NCBI GenBank assembly: GCA_913057205.1
Contig: CAJXNO010000012.1
Span: 16,194-80,193 of the forward strand
Length of the DNA stretch: 64,000 nt
Direction: 5' to 3'
DNA from: an uncultured Flavobacteriales bacterium
Lineage (GTDB): Bacteria > Bacteroidota > Bacteroidia > Flavobacteriales_G > Salibacteraceae
The notes beneath the pieces are model-generated. The model was not told where the DNA came from. It saw only the letters and a program-made list of their open reading frames with translations, and did no database searches. Below are positions 52,800-60,830 of this stretch, piece after piece. A program made the position numbers and the translations under genes. Position 1 is the stretch's first letter, and each line of letters starts with the position of its first letter.

Positions 52800-53207
52800 T
52801 CACTTGAGCGATGTGCCTTTCGCCAACCAAAGCGGATGACACTCATAGGTTAGTCGGCCTTCAATCACCATCGGATCCTGATCGATCAGGAGTGATGCAT
52901 CCTCAACAGTAGCAAGATCGAAGAGCAATACACCCCGTTTGTCTCCATCATCTCCGAAGGGTCCGGCCAGCTGTAACCCCTTCTCCTCCAAACTCGATAA
53001 GTGCGCCAAATGCTTTTCCTGAAGAAGCTTAGCCTCCTTTTCTGACTGCGAGCGTGTTGGACCCGAAAGGTAGAGGCAAAACACATACTGCTTCATGGTG
53101 TAGGTGGTATCGCCTTCATTGTACTCGAACTCGCGCACTTGGTCTTGGGCCTGAACGCTCAATACCAAGAAGAAAGCGATGAAAAGGAGTATTACGTGTT
53201 TTTCCAT
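52800..53207 (-). CDS. Exported YCII-domain protein
   Basis: The 135-aa product starts at ATG 53207 (MEKHVILLFIAFFLVLSVQA), a signal peptide. The mature part has the YCII/YciI layout: KQYVFCLYLSGPTRSQSEKE, LQEKHLAHLSSLEEKGLQLA with the conserved His, GPFGDDGDKRGVLLFDLATV and the DP of IDQDPMVIEGRLTY. YciI-like proteins usually act in the cytosol, so the signal peptide is unusual. It overlaps paaY by 16 nt. Confidence 0.8.
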   Translation of the reverse strand: MEKHVILLFIAFFLVLSVQAQDQVREFEYNEGDTTYTMKQYVFCLYLSGPTRSQSEKEAKLLQEKHLAHLSSLEEKGLQLAGPFGDDGDKRGVLLFDLATVEDASLLIDQDPMVIEGRLTYECHPLWLAKGTSLK

Positions 53208-53779
53208 ATGTCGTAAGATTTCTTCTGCTCTGGACGGTCCGCCTCCTCTTCGCGCAATGGTTCGCACGGCTTCAAACTTCTATAGCAATCTGCTGGCAGT
53301 TGCTGGTAGAGCCCTGTACCCTTGGTCTTCCATGCGATCATTTCATCCGAAACATCTTTAACAATCTTGGCCGGATTACCCACCACTACCTTCCGCCGAG
53401 GCACCTCAAACTTCGCGGGAAGAAAGGAAAGTGCACCTATGATTGACTCATCACCAATGACCACCTCATCCATGAGCACAGCGTTCATTCCGATCAAACA
53501 ATTCTTTCCAAGCTGTGCACCGTGCACGATGGCGCCATGTCCGACGTGCGCCCCTTCTTGCAAGCGAACCTCAACGCCAGGGAACATATGAACCGTACAA
53601 TTCTCTTGAACATTACACCCATCTTCGATCACGATCTTACCCCAATCTCCCCGTATAGCGGCTCCCGGACCGACGTAAACATTTGCACCGATGATAACAT
53701 TGCCCGTTACGGCAGCTTGCGGATGGATAAATGCGCTTTCATGGACAACCGGCTTGAAGCCATCGAACTCATAGATCAT
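53192..53779 (-). CDS. paaY: PaaY-like gamma-carbonic-anhydrase-fold protein
   Basis: The 195-aa protein starts at ATG 53779 (MIYEFDGFKPVVHESAFIHP). The left-handed beta helix has hexapeptide steps (VIIGANVYVGPGAAIRGDWG, IVIEDGCNVQENCTVHMFPG), and metal-ligand histidines lie in ENCTVHMF and AHVGHGAIVHGA. The C-terminus resembles PaaY (GNPAKIVKDVSDEMIAWKTK, YQQLPADCYRSLKPCEPL), which is a thioesterase acting on dead-end CoA thioesters of phenylacetate breakdown. It is the first gene of the operon with paaZ, which supports this. Confidence 0.88.
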   Translation of the reverse strand: MIYEFDGFKPVVHESAFIHPQAAVTGNVIIGANVYVGPGAAIRGDWGKIVIEDGCNVQENCTVHMFPGVEVRLQEGAHVGHGAIVHGAQLGKNCLIGMNAVLMDEVVIGDESIIGALSFLPAKFEVPRRKVVVGNPAKIVKDVSDEMIAWKTKGTGLYQQLPADCYRSLKPCEPLREEEADRPEQKKSYDIWKNT

Positions 53780-53888
53780 GTTGTGCTGTTTTGGACAAAG
53801 AAAGTACTTCCCGCAGTTCTCCGCTCGAAACAGCGAAATCGGATAGTCATCCACCCCTAGTTACTCATTGATTCATTGGACTGAAATG

Positions 53889-54164
53889 CCTGAACGCTGG
53901 CGCGTTCTTGGGCTTTTTTATTTCCCTGCCTTTTCGAGCAGGAGTACCTCGCCTCCGGCTCGGTGGACCTGTTCAGGGGGGCAGCCCAAAGTCTTCAAAG
54001 CCTGAACGCTGGCGCGTTCTTGGGCTTTTTTATTTCCCTGCCTTTTCGAGCAGGAGTACCTCGCCTCTGGCTCGGTGGACCTGAATTGGGGGGCAGCCCA
54101 AAGTCTTCAAAGCCTGAACGCTGGCGCGTTCATGGGCTTTTTTATTTCCCTGCCTTTTCGAGCT
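53889..54164 (+). repeat. 112-bp tandem repeat, two full copies and a partial third
   Basis: Copies start at 53889, 54001 and 54113. Each begins CCTGAACGCTGGCGCGTT and holds the hairpin GAACGC-TGGC-GCGTTC followed by GGGCTTTTTT, which looks like a terminator. Copies 1 and 2 differ at only a few positions, and the third is cut short at about 54164. ORFs read through them are artefacts of the repeat. Confidence 0.85.
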
Positions 54165-54194
54165 AGCTCGAACGGCTGGGAAATAAAAAAGCCC
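54134..54194. repeat. Large inverted repeat joined to the third tandem copy
   Basis: GGGCTTTTTTATTTCCC (54134-54150) is perfectly complementary to 54178-54194. The inner sequence holds a 16-nt perfect palindrome, TTCGAGCTAGCTCGAA (54157-54172). Confidence 0.9.
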
Positions 54195-54212
54195 TGCACT
54201 ATCGTGCAAGGC
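54184..54212 (-). terminator. Terminator of tRNA-fMet (bidirectional shape)
   Basis: On the minus strand GCCTTGCAC-GATA-GTGCAGGGC forms a hairpin followed by TTTTTTATTT, about 14 nt beyond the tRNA end. Confidence 0.8.
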
Positions 54213-54225
54213 TTTTTCGTCTTTG

Positions 54226-54298
<73 letters not shown>

Positions 54299-54310
54299 AT
54301 TTTGGGAGAG

Positions 54311-54340
54311 CAAAGATACAATTGTTGAAGCAACTCGCAA
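54311..54340 (-). promoter_or_regulatory. Promoter of tRNA-fMet (TTG-N19-TATCTTTG)
   Basis: On the minus strand TTG (54340-54338) and TATCTTTG (54318-54311) are 19 nt apart, close to the Bacteroidota consensus, and end 12 nt before the tRNA. Confidence 0.7.
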
Positions 54341-54385
54341 GTAGAGGGGGTGAACATTATTTTAATCGCGATTTTCGCGGGGTAA

Positions 54386-55084
54386 ATGTGGAAGGAAGTA
54401 CAGGCGTTCGTTGGAGAACATAGACGTGAGCTTTGGATGTGGGTGCTGATCGTGGTGCTCACTACCATCAAGATCTATCAAGGTGATCAGGCAGCTTTTG
54501 TGGCTTGGTTTGGCGATCGGTTTGAGGCTGGTCCTGTGTTTGATTGGTACCGTTGGTTGTACCACCACCTCGCTAGCCTTTTACTTTGGGCATTGATCCC
54601 ATTCTTCATCATTCGATTTGGGTTCAAGCAGTCTTTGGGCGACTTTGGTTGGCAGTTGGGCGATTGGCGCTTCGGCTTGAAGGCTACTGCCATTGCAATG
54701 GTGGTTATGATCGTTCCGGTCTACATCTCCAGCTTCAATCCTGAACACCGGGAGTGGTATCCCTTGACGGCCTTGGCAACGGCATCGCCTGCTTTGTTTG
54801 CTATCTGGGGCTTAAGTTATTTGCCTCACTACATCGGCTGGGAGTTTTTCTTCAGAGGATTCATCGGGAAAGGCTTGGTACCTTTCTACGGTAAAATCGG
54901 CGCAACGGGTGTCCAGGTCATCATGACCGTTTTACTTCACCTCAATAAACCGATGGGAGAAACCTGGGGGGCAGCCATCGCTGGTGTCTACCTCGGTTGG
55001 CTGACCTATCGAACAGGATCGGTTTGGTGGGCCATCGCTTTTCATTTTTACCTCGGTATGCTCAACACTTACATCTGCGGCTAA
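54386..55084 (+). CDS. CPBP-family intramembrane metalloprotease
   Basis: The 232-aa integral membrane protein has about six hydrophobic segments. The CPBP/CAAX-protease motifs are present: the Glu-Arg motif as GWEFFFRGFIG (first Glu of the usual EE replaced by Trp-Glu), VLLHLNKP with the first metal His, and HFYLGMLN as the HxxxN motif. Bacterial homologs cleave membrane-bound peptides or protect against bacteriocins; the substrate here is unknown. It is adjacent to and probably co-transcribed with the SDR gene starting at 55085. Confidence 0.85.
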   Translation: MWKEVQAFVGEHRRELWMWVLIVVLTTIKIYQGDQAAFVAWFGDRFEAGPVFDWYRWLYHHLASLLLWALIPFFIIRFGFKQSLGDFGWQLGDWRFGLKATAIAMVVMIVPVYISSFNPEHREWYPLTALATASPALFAIWGLSYLPHYIGWEFFFRGFIGKGLVPFYGKIGATGVQVIMTVLLHLNKPMGETWGAAIAGVYLGWLTYRTGSVWWAIAFHFYLGMLNTYICG

Positions 55085-56056
55085 ATGCGATTTGCAATAA
55101 CAGGAGCAAATGGATTGATCGGAAAAGCCCTGGCACTTCGACTGGCATCAGAAGGCAACGAAGTGCGTGCCGTGTATCGAAGCGCTGAGCCTGAAGCCTT
55201 CAAGGACCAGCCGTTGATCACTTCTTTTCGGGGCGACATCCAGCATCCTGAAACCTTAGATGAAGCATTCAAAGGCTGCGACGGCGTCTTCCACATCGCT
55301 GCATTTGCTCGGCCTTGGGCAAAGCAGAAGCAGGTTTACTATGACATCAATGAACAAGGTACCATCAACGTGTGTGAGGCTGCAATGCGTCAAGCAGTGC
55401 GACGTGTAGTTTACACTTCCAGCGCCGGCACCCACGGTGCGCAACACGGTGATCAACTCATCAACGAAGACAGCTGGCCCGTCACCTACCATACCGATTA
55501 CGAGCAGAGTAAATTCAATGGCCGACAAGCCGCTCTTTCATTCATCAAGAAAGGACTGGAGGTCACCGTGGTGAGTCCGGCACGTGTTTATGCCCCATTT
55601 GATCCGAGTGAAAGCAACGTACCTCGACGCATGACCAAAATCTACTTTCAGCGGAAGTTAGGAATTGTGCCTGCGAGCGGATCGGGCATCGGGAGTTATG
55701 TATTCATCGATGACATCGTAGATGGACAGCTGATCGCCATGTTAAAAGCACCCTCGGGAGAGGAGTACTTACTTGGTGGAGACAACTTGAGCTACCTGGC
55801 CTTTTTTGATATTCTGGCGGAAGTGAGTGGTGACCGCTATCCGGTGTTTCGCGTACCCTATGCCCTCAGTCTTGGTATTGGCAAAGCGCAGCTCTTCGCT
55901 GCTGAATCTGTAGGCATTAAACCAACCATCACCACTCCTTGGGTGAGGCGCTATTTGAAAGATTGGGGCATTGATTCATCCAAGATCGGTGCGCTCGGCT
56001 ACAAGGTTACTCCAGCTCACGTTGGATTCGAGCAAATGCTCAAGGAGTTTCGATAG
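55085..56056 (+). CDS. NAD-dependent epimerase/dehydratase-family (extended SDR) protein
   Basis: The 323-aa Rossmann protein starts on the base after the upstream stop. It has the nucleotide motif ITGANGLIGKALALRLASEG (TGxxGxxG), GCDGVFHIAAFARPW, the catalytic TSSAG and the YEQSK form of YxxxK. VVSPARVYAPFD and IGSYVFIDDIVDGQLIAML follow. The overall look is that of dihydroflavonol reductase/3-beta-HSD-like SDRs. The substrate is unknown; sugar or lipid-linked alcohol are both possible. Confidence 0.88.
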   Translation: MRFAITGANGLIGKALALRLASEGNEVRAVYRSAEPEAFKDQPLITSFRGDIQHPETLDEAFKGCDGVFHIAAFARPWAKQKQVYYDINEQGTINVCEAAMRQAVRRVVYTSSAGTHGAQHGDQLINEDSWPVTYHTDYEQSKFNGRQAALSFIKKGLEVTVVSPARVYAPFDPSESNVPRRMTKIYFQRKLGIVPASGSGIGSYVFIDDIVDGQLIAMLKAPSGEEYLLGGDNLSYLAFFDILAEVSGDRYPVFRVPYALSLGIGKAQLFAAESVGIKPTITTPWVRRYLKDWGIDSSKIGALGYKVTPAHVGFEQMLKEFR

Positions 56057-56059
56057 AGA

Positions 56060-58492
56060 CTACCTCAAGCTGGCTCCAACCTCACGCTCAAAGCGTTTGA
56101 GGAGCTTACCCATCACTTGATCCACCTCTTCATCGGTCAAGGTCTTTTGTTCATCCCGCAAACCAAACGCCAAGCCGTAACTCTTCTTCCCCGCTGGCAA
56201 ACCCTTGCCTTGGTATACGTCAAACAAGCGAACAGATTGAAGCAACTTCTTCTCCGTTTGATACGCCAACTGCTCTAGCGTAGCGTACGCCACCGCTTCA
56301 TCCACCAACAAAGCAAGGTCTCGACGAACTTCAGGGAACTTTGGCAGCTGACCTACGGCCACTTCACCCTTCCGCAACGCAACCAAGGCCGCCCAACGGA
56401 TCTCCAAGTAGTAGACCGAACGCTTGATGTCAAACTTCTTCGCCAATGACGCATCCACACAACCCCCAGACGCGATAACCTCGCCCTTCACACTCCAGTC
56501 CATGCCATAGCTGAACCAATCCCGAGTCGTTGAGGATGTTTCTAACTGATCAGAAGAAATACCCATTCTGCCTAACAGGGATTCGAAGGCTGCTTTCAGC
56601 TCATACCAATCTGCATCCAGTTCAGCCACACGCCAATGGTCGCTGATGGCCAATCCGCTGACGGTAATGCTCAGCGCTTCCTCCTCGAAGAAGCCCTCTA
56701 GAGTGTTCTTGTAGCATTGTCCGAACTCGAACAACCTTAGATTCGGTTGCTGTCGGTTCAAATTATACGCCGCGTTCTGCAAGGATGAGAACAATAGCGT
56801 AGGTCGCATGATACCCAGCTCAGAACTGAGTGGGTTGTTCAATACCACAACCTCTTCTTCCTTCCACTCCTTTGAAAATTCGCCGTAACGCGCATCGGTC
56901 ATAGAATTGGTCATGCACTCCAAGAACCCGTTGGCCGCCAAAAGCTTGGTAGCCACCTCTCTCGCCTGATGGATCGGCGAAGGGCGCATGTTCTTGATCG
57001 TACTCAACACTTTGGTAGACACGGGAACGGCATCATAGCCGTAAATACGCAACACTTCTTCAACCACATCGGCCTCTCGGGTAACGTCAACCTTGAACGG
57101 TGGAACAGAGAGCTTCCACTGCTCCGAATCTGAGTCGTTCACGTCGATCTCCAAGTTGTTCAGGATTCTTTTGATCTGATCTGACGGCAAATCCATTCCG
57201 ATGAGTCCATTCGCCTTCTTAGGTCGATAGCTCACATCAAACGCTGGAAAGGCATCTGGGTGGGTGTCGCTGAACGGACTAGTGATCCGTCCTCCTGCGA
57301 TCTCTACCATCATCTTCGCAGCCAGTTTTGCTGCATAGAGGGTGTTGTTTGGATCGATGCCCCGTTCAAAACGGAACGATGCGTCTGTATTCAAACCGTG
57401 CCGCTTAGCGGTCTTGCGCACCCAAACCGGATGGAAGTAGGCAGACTCTAAGAAAACCTCATTGGTTCCATTGGTAACCCCGGAACTCAAGCCTCCGAAC
57501 ACCCCGGCGATGCACATGCCGCCTTTTGTGTTACAGATCATGAGGTCGTTCGCATCCAGCTTACGTTCCTCCTCATCCAAGGTAACGAAGGTGCTTCCGG
57601 CTGACAAGGTTTTCACATGCACCTCACCTCCCTCGATCATGGCCGCGTCAAAAGCATGTAGCGGTTGACCGAAGGCGTGGTTGATGTAGTTCGTGATGTC
57701 TACAATGTTGTTGATCGGACGAACGCCAATCGCCAACAATTGGTCGTGCAGCCATTGTGGCGACGGACCAACCTTTACGTCACTGATCGTTACACCGATG
57801 TAGCGAGGACAGGCTTCTTCGTTCGCAACCACCACCGGTATAGTGCGGTCTTCGCTGGATGGCTTTACCTCATCAACGGAGGGTCGACATAGCTGAACTT
57901 CTTGCTGCTTCTTGTGTGCTAGCGCCGCTTTAAGGTCTCTAGCAACACCGTAGTGAGAAGCTGCATCAGCACGGTTAGGGGTGAGTCCGATCTCAAAAAC
58001 CGTATCTGTGCTGATCGAAAATACCTCAGCGGCAGGCCTTCCTACTTGCAGTGTTTCGTCAAGCACCATGATGCCATCGTGACTGTCGCCAACCCCGATC
58101 TCATCTTCGGCACAAATCATTCCTTGCGAAACCTCCCCTCGAATCTTCGCCTTCTTGATCTCAAAGGCATTTCCCTCGCGGTCATACAGGGTACTGCCTA
58201 CTGTGGCTACAATTACTTTCTGTCCGGCCGCAACATTGGGCGCTCCACAAACGATGGGAAGGAGTTCATCCCCACCTACATCCACTTTTGTGCAATTGAG
58301 TTTATCCGCATTCGGGTGCTTCCACACCTCTTTAACCTCACCCACCACAAGGCCTTTGAGTCCGCCCCGAATGGATTCAAAATGCTCAACCCCCTCTACT
58401 TCCAAGCCGATACTGGTGAGCAGATCAGCAATCTCCTCTAGCGATTCTTCTAAGTGGATGAACTGTGAAAGCAGTTGGTATGAAATACGCAT
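56060..58492 (-). CDS. pheT: Phenylalanyl-tRNA synthetase beta subunit
   Basis: The 810-aa protein starts at ATG 58492 (MRISYQLLSQFIHLEESLEE). It has the N-terminal tRNA-binding domain (GLVVGEVKEVWKHPNADKLN, CGAPNVAAGQKVIVATVGST), then the B3/B4 editing domain. The B5 domain contains the motif 1-like DADVVEEVLRIYGYD (here EADVVEEVLRIYGYD), and the C-terminal anticodon-binding domain has FPEVRRDLALLVDEAV. The usual length is about 800. It pairs with PheS, which is not in the window. It is convergent with the SDR gene, 3 nt apart. Confidence 0.97.
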   Translation of the reverse strand: MRISYQLLSQFIHLEESLEEIADLLTSIGLEVEGVEHFESIRGGLKGLVVGEVKEVWKHPNADKLNCTKVDVGGDELLPIVCGAPNVAAGQKVIVATVGSTLYDREGNAFEIKKAKIRGEVSQGMICAEDEIGVGDSHDGIMVLDETLQVGRPAAEVFSISTDTVFEIGLTPNRADAASHYGVARDLKAALAHKKQQEVQLCRPSVDEVKPSSEDRTIPVVVANEEACPRYIGVTISDVKVGPSPQWLHDQLLAIGVRPINNIVDITNYINHAFGQPLHAFDAAMIEGGEVHVKTLSAGSTFVTLDEEERKLDANDLMICNTKGGMCIAGVFGGLSSGVTNGTNEVFLESAYFHPVWVRKTAKRHGLNTDASFRFERGIDPNNTLYAAKLAAKMMVEIAGGRITSPFSDTHPDAFPAFDVSYRPKKANGLIGMDLPSDQIKRILNNLEIDVNDSDSEQWKLSVPPFKVDVTREADVVEEVLRIYGYDAVPVSTKVLSTIKNMRPSPIHQAREVATKLLAANGFLECMTNSMTDARYGEFSKEWKEEEVVVLNNPLSSELGIMRPTLLFSSLQNAAYNLNRQQPNLRLFEFGQCYKNTLEGFFEEEALSITVSGLAISDHWRVAELDADWYELKAAFESLLGRMGISSDQLETSSTTRDWFSYGMDWSVKGEVIASGGCVDASLAKKFDIKRSVYYLEIRWAALVALRKGEVAVGQLPKFPEVRRDLALLVDEAVAYATLEQLAYQTEKKLLQSVRLFDVYQGKGLPAGKKSYGLAFGLRDEQKTLTDEEVDQVMGKLLKRFEREVGASLR

Positions 58493-58615
58493 AAGTCCTT
58501 GTAATGAGCGGCAAAAGTAGCAAAGAGCACTGAGTGAAAAATTCGAACGATCGCTTAATCCACCCCACAACATAAATCAACTTTTGAATATAATTGTGTG
58601 TCATTAATCAGCGTT

Positions 58616-59530
58616 ATGAATTACACCTTGCGACAGTTGAGGGTTTATACGAAAATCTGCGATCTCAAGAGCATAACCAAAGCAGCTGAATCCTTGCATT
58701 TGACGCAGCCTGCCGCGTCTATTCAACTCCGTAATTTTCAAGAACAATTTGATTTACCCCTAACAGAAATCATTGGGCGTAGGCTGTTTGTGACCTCTTT
58801 TGGAGAAGAGATTTACAAAGCGAGCATGCGCATCCTGGGCGAGGCAAAGAAAATGGAGCAATCTGCGCTCGCTTATGGCGGACAGCTGGTTGGTAAGATC
58901 AAGATTTCTACCGTTTCCACCGGCAAATATGTCATGCCTTATTTCTTAACGGATTTCCTTGCGAAACACCCCGGCGTTGAACTCTCCATGGACGTAACCA
59001 ATAAGCAGTCGGTGATTCGTTCCATTGAAGAGAACGAGGTGGATTTTTCACTGCTCTCTGTTCTTCCGTCCAGCGCGTTGATCAACAAAGTAGAATTGAT
59101 GGAAAACAAACTCTACTTGGTAGGTGGAAGAGGGGCAGAAAAGCTTAAGACTGCTAAGCCACCGAGCTACATCGCAGACCTTCCGCTCATATACCGTGAA
59201 GATGGCTCGGGTACCCGACAAACGATGGAACGCTTTTTAGAAGAGAACGGCATACGCCCGGTGAAAAAGCTTGAACTAACCTCCAACGAAGCGGTGAAAC
59301 AAGCGGTGGTTGCTGGACTGGGTTATTCCATCATGCCTTTGATCGGTATACGAAATGAGCTTGACCGAGGTGACTTAACCATCATCCCCATCAAAGGAAT
59401 GCCCATCGCCTCTAGTTGGAATCTGATCTGGTTGAAAGAGAAGCAGTTTTTACCTCCAGCGGTTCGCTATTTAGCATACCTGAAATCAGAAAAGACCGCC
59501 ATCATCCAGAAACACTTCAGCGGTTTCTAA
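58616..59530 (+). CDS. LysR-family transcriptional regulator
   Basis: The 304-aa regulator starts at ATG 58616 (MNYTLRQLRVYTKICDLKSI). The winged helix contains TKAAESLHLTQPAASIQLRN and ends near FVTSFGEEIYK. The effector domain (about 90-295) reads VGKIKISTVSTGKYVMPYFL, TDFLAKHPGVELSMDV and LIYREDGSGTRQTMERFLEE. It is closest to CbbR/CysB-like members that sense small anions or metabolites, but the ligand cannot be predicted. It is divergent from pheT, and a hydrolase gene follows on the same strand. Confidence 0.9.
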   Translation: MNYTLRQLRVYTKICDLKSITKAAESLHLTQPAASIQLRNFQEQFDLPLTEIIGRRLFVTSFGEEIYKASMRILGEAKKMEQSALAYGGQLVGKIKISTVSTGKYVMPYFLTDFLAKHPGVELSMDVTNKQSVIRSIEENEVDFSLLSVLPSSALINKVELMENKLYLVGGRGAEKLKTAKPPSYIADLPLIYREDGSGTRQTMERFLEENGIRPVKKLELTSNEAVKQAVVAGLGYSIMPLIGIRNELDRGDLTIIPIKGMPIASSWNLIWLKEKQFLPPAVRYLAYLKSEKTAIIQKHFSGF

Positions 59531-59639
59531 CCTTGCTCATGACAAGCATTATCTGATTCTTTCACATGTGGTGCATGGATTCATTCTACCTTTACCTTTT
59601 GATCACCAACTTTTCAGCCGCCTGAGTTGTTATAACCAC

Positions 59640-60434
59640 GTGCTTCATTACACTGAACATATTTCCACAAATGCCAAGGAATGGGTGGTCTTTGTGCACG
59701 GTGCAGGAGGCAGCAGTTCAATCTGGTTCAAGCAGATCAGGGCGTTCAAGGAACGCTTCAACGTACTGCTCATCGATCTGCGAGGACATGGTAAATCGAA
59801 GAACCCGCTCTACAATCGACTGAAGGAATACAGTTTTCCTGTGATCGGTGATGAGGTGATCGAGGTTATCGACCATCTGAAGATCCAACAGGCACACTTC
59901 GTAGGTATATCATTGGGCACGATCATTATTCGCGATTTGGCTGAACGCCATCCAGAACGTGTTTCTTCACAAATCTTAGGCGGCGCGGTTATGAAGCTGA
60001 ATACCCGCGGACAGATCTTGATGCGCATGGGCAACAGCCTCAAATCGGTAATTCCCTACCTGATCCTATACAAGCTCTTCGCTTGGGTGATCATGCCGAA
60101 AAAATCACATCGTGCATCCAGAAACCTGTTCGTGCGAGAAGCCAAGAAGTTATATCAGAATGAATTCAAACGATGGTTCACATTAGCGGCAGAAGTGAAT
60201 CCACTGCTCAAGTTCTTCCGATCACAGCCTACCTCAATTCCAACATTGTATGTGATGGGAAGTGAAGATCACATGTTCCTTCCGAGCATCAGAAAGCTGG
60301 TTGAAGACCACAAAGAAGCCATCCTCCATGTCATCCCTCGGTGTGGCCATGTGGTCAATGTAGAACAGGCAGACCAATTCAACGCCATCAGCTTAAGCTT
60401 CCTAACGGATATGCGACGACCTACTTACGCCTGA
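59640..60434 (+). CDS. Alpha/beta-hydrolase fold protein
   Basis: Starting at GTG 59640 the product is 264 aa. The frame is open from 59568, but a TACCTTTTG promoter-like motif lies inside that extension. The oxyanion HG is FVHGAGGSSSIWF, the nucleophile is Ser91 in VGISLGT, and Asp210 (MGSEDHMF) and His237 (RCGHVVNVE) complete the triad. The cap region carries several hydrophobic helices. Ser-type esterase or lipase activity is likely; the substrate is unknown. It follows the LysR gene and may be regulated by it. Confidence 0.85.
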   Translation: MLHYTEHISTNAKEWVVFVHGAGGSSSIWFKQIRAFKERFNVLLIDLRGHGKSKNPLYNRLKEYSFPVIGDEVIEVIDHLKIQQAHFVGISLGTIIIRDLAERHPERVSSQILGGAVMKLNTRGQILMRMGNSLKSVIPYLILYKLFAWVIMPKKSHRASRNLFVREAKKLYQNEFKRWFTLAAEVNPLLKFFRSQPTSIPTLYVMGSEDHMFLPSIRKLVEDHKEAILHVIPRCGHVVNVEQADQFNAISLSFLTDMRRPTYA

Positions 60435-60475
60435 TCTTTTTCAGTTTTTTTATCCGCAGTGCCCCTTGCAATTTC

Positions 60476-60679
60476 ATGCAACAAAACCATCGCCATGAAA
60501 AATCAGATCAAGGAGAGCACCTCCATCACGCACCTGTTTACGGACTCGGCCTTATCGGTGCTATCATCTATTTCATCTCGCACGCTGAAGGCTTCATAGA
60601 TGGACTCATCGGTGTACTCAAGGCCTTTGTTTGGCCCGCAGTGCTTGTTTACGAAGCCTTGGTAAGCTTAGGTGTTTAA
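60476..60679 (+). CDS. Small membrane protein of unknown function
   Basis: The 67-aa product starts at ATG 60476 (MQQNHRHEKSDQGEHLHHAP), a polar His-rich head. Two hydrophobic segments follow (VYGLGLIGAIIYFISHAEGF, then IDGLIGVLKAFVWPAVLVYE). The frame is open upstream into the hydrolase gene, but those residues look non-native. Similar small membrane proteins with a GLGxIGA and FVWPAxLVY pattern occur in Bacteroidota, and no function is known to me. It lies 41 nt after the hydrolase gene. Confidence 0.6.
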   Translation: MQQNHRHEKSDQGEHLHHAPVYGLGLIGAIIYFISHAEGFIDGLIGVLKAFVWPAVLVYEALVSLGV

Positions 60680-60830
60680 TGCTGTCGCAGTTGTGTACCT
60701 GACACTCACCTACATAGAACGGGCTTAACCAACTCTTAACCCGATTTTCTAGGGTTTTTGCACAGAATCCTTTGTTTTGCACCTCCTTCTTGGGTCAATT
60801 TCTTGACCAGCAACATAAACCCTTAGTGAG

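Noticed and set aside
53889..54164. CRISPR array
   Set aside because: The units are directly adjacent 112-bp repeats without unique spacers, and no cas genes are present.
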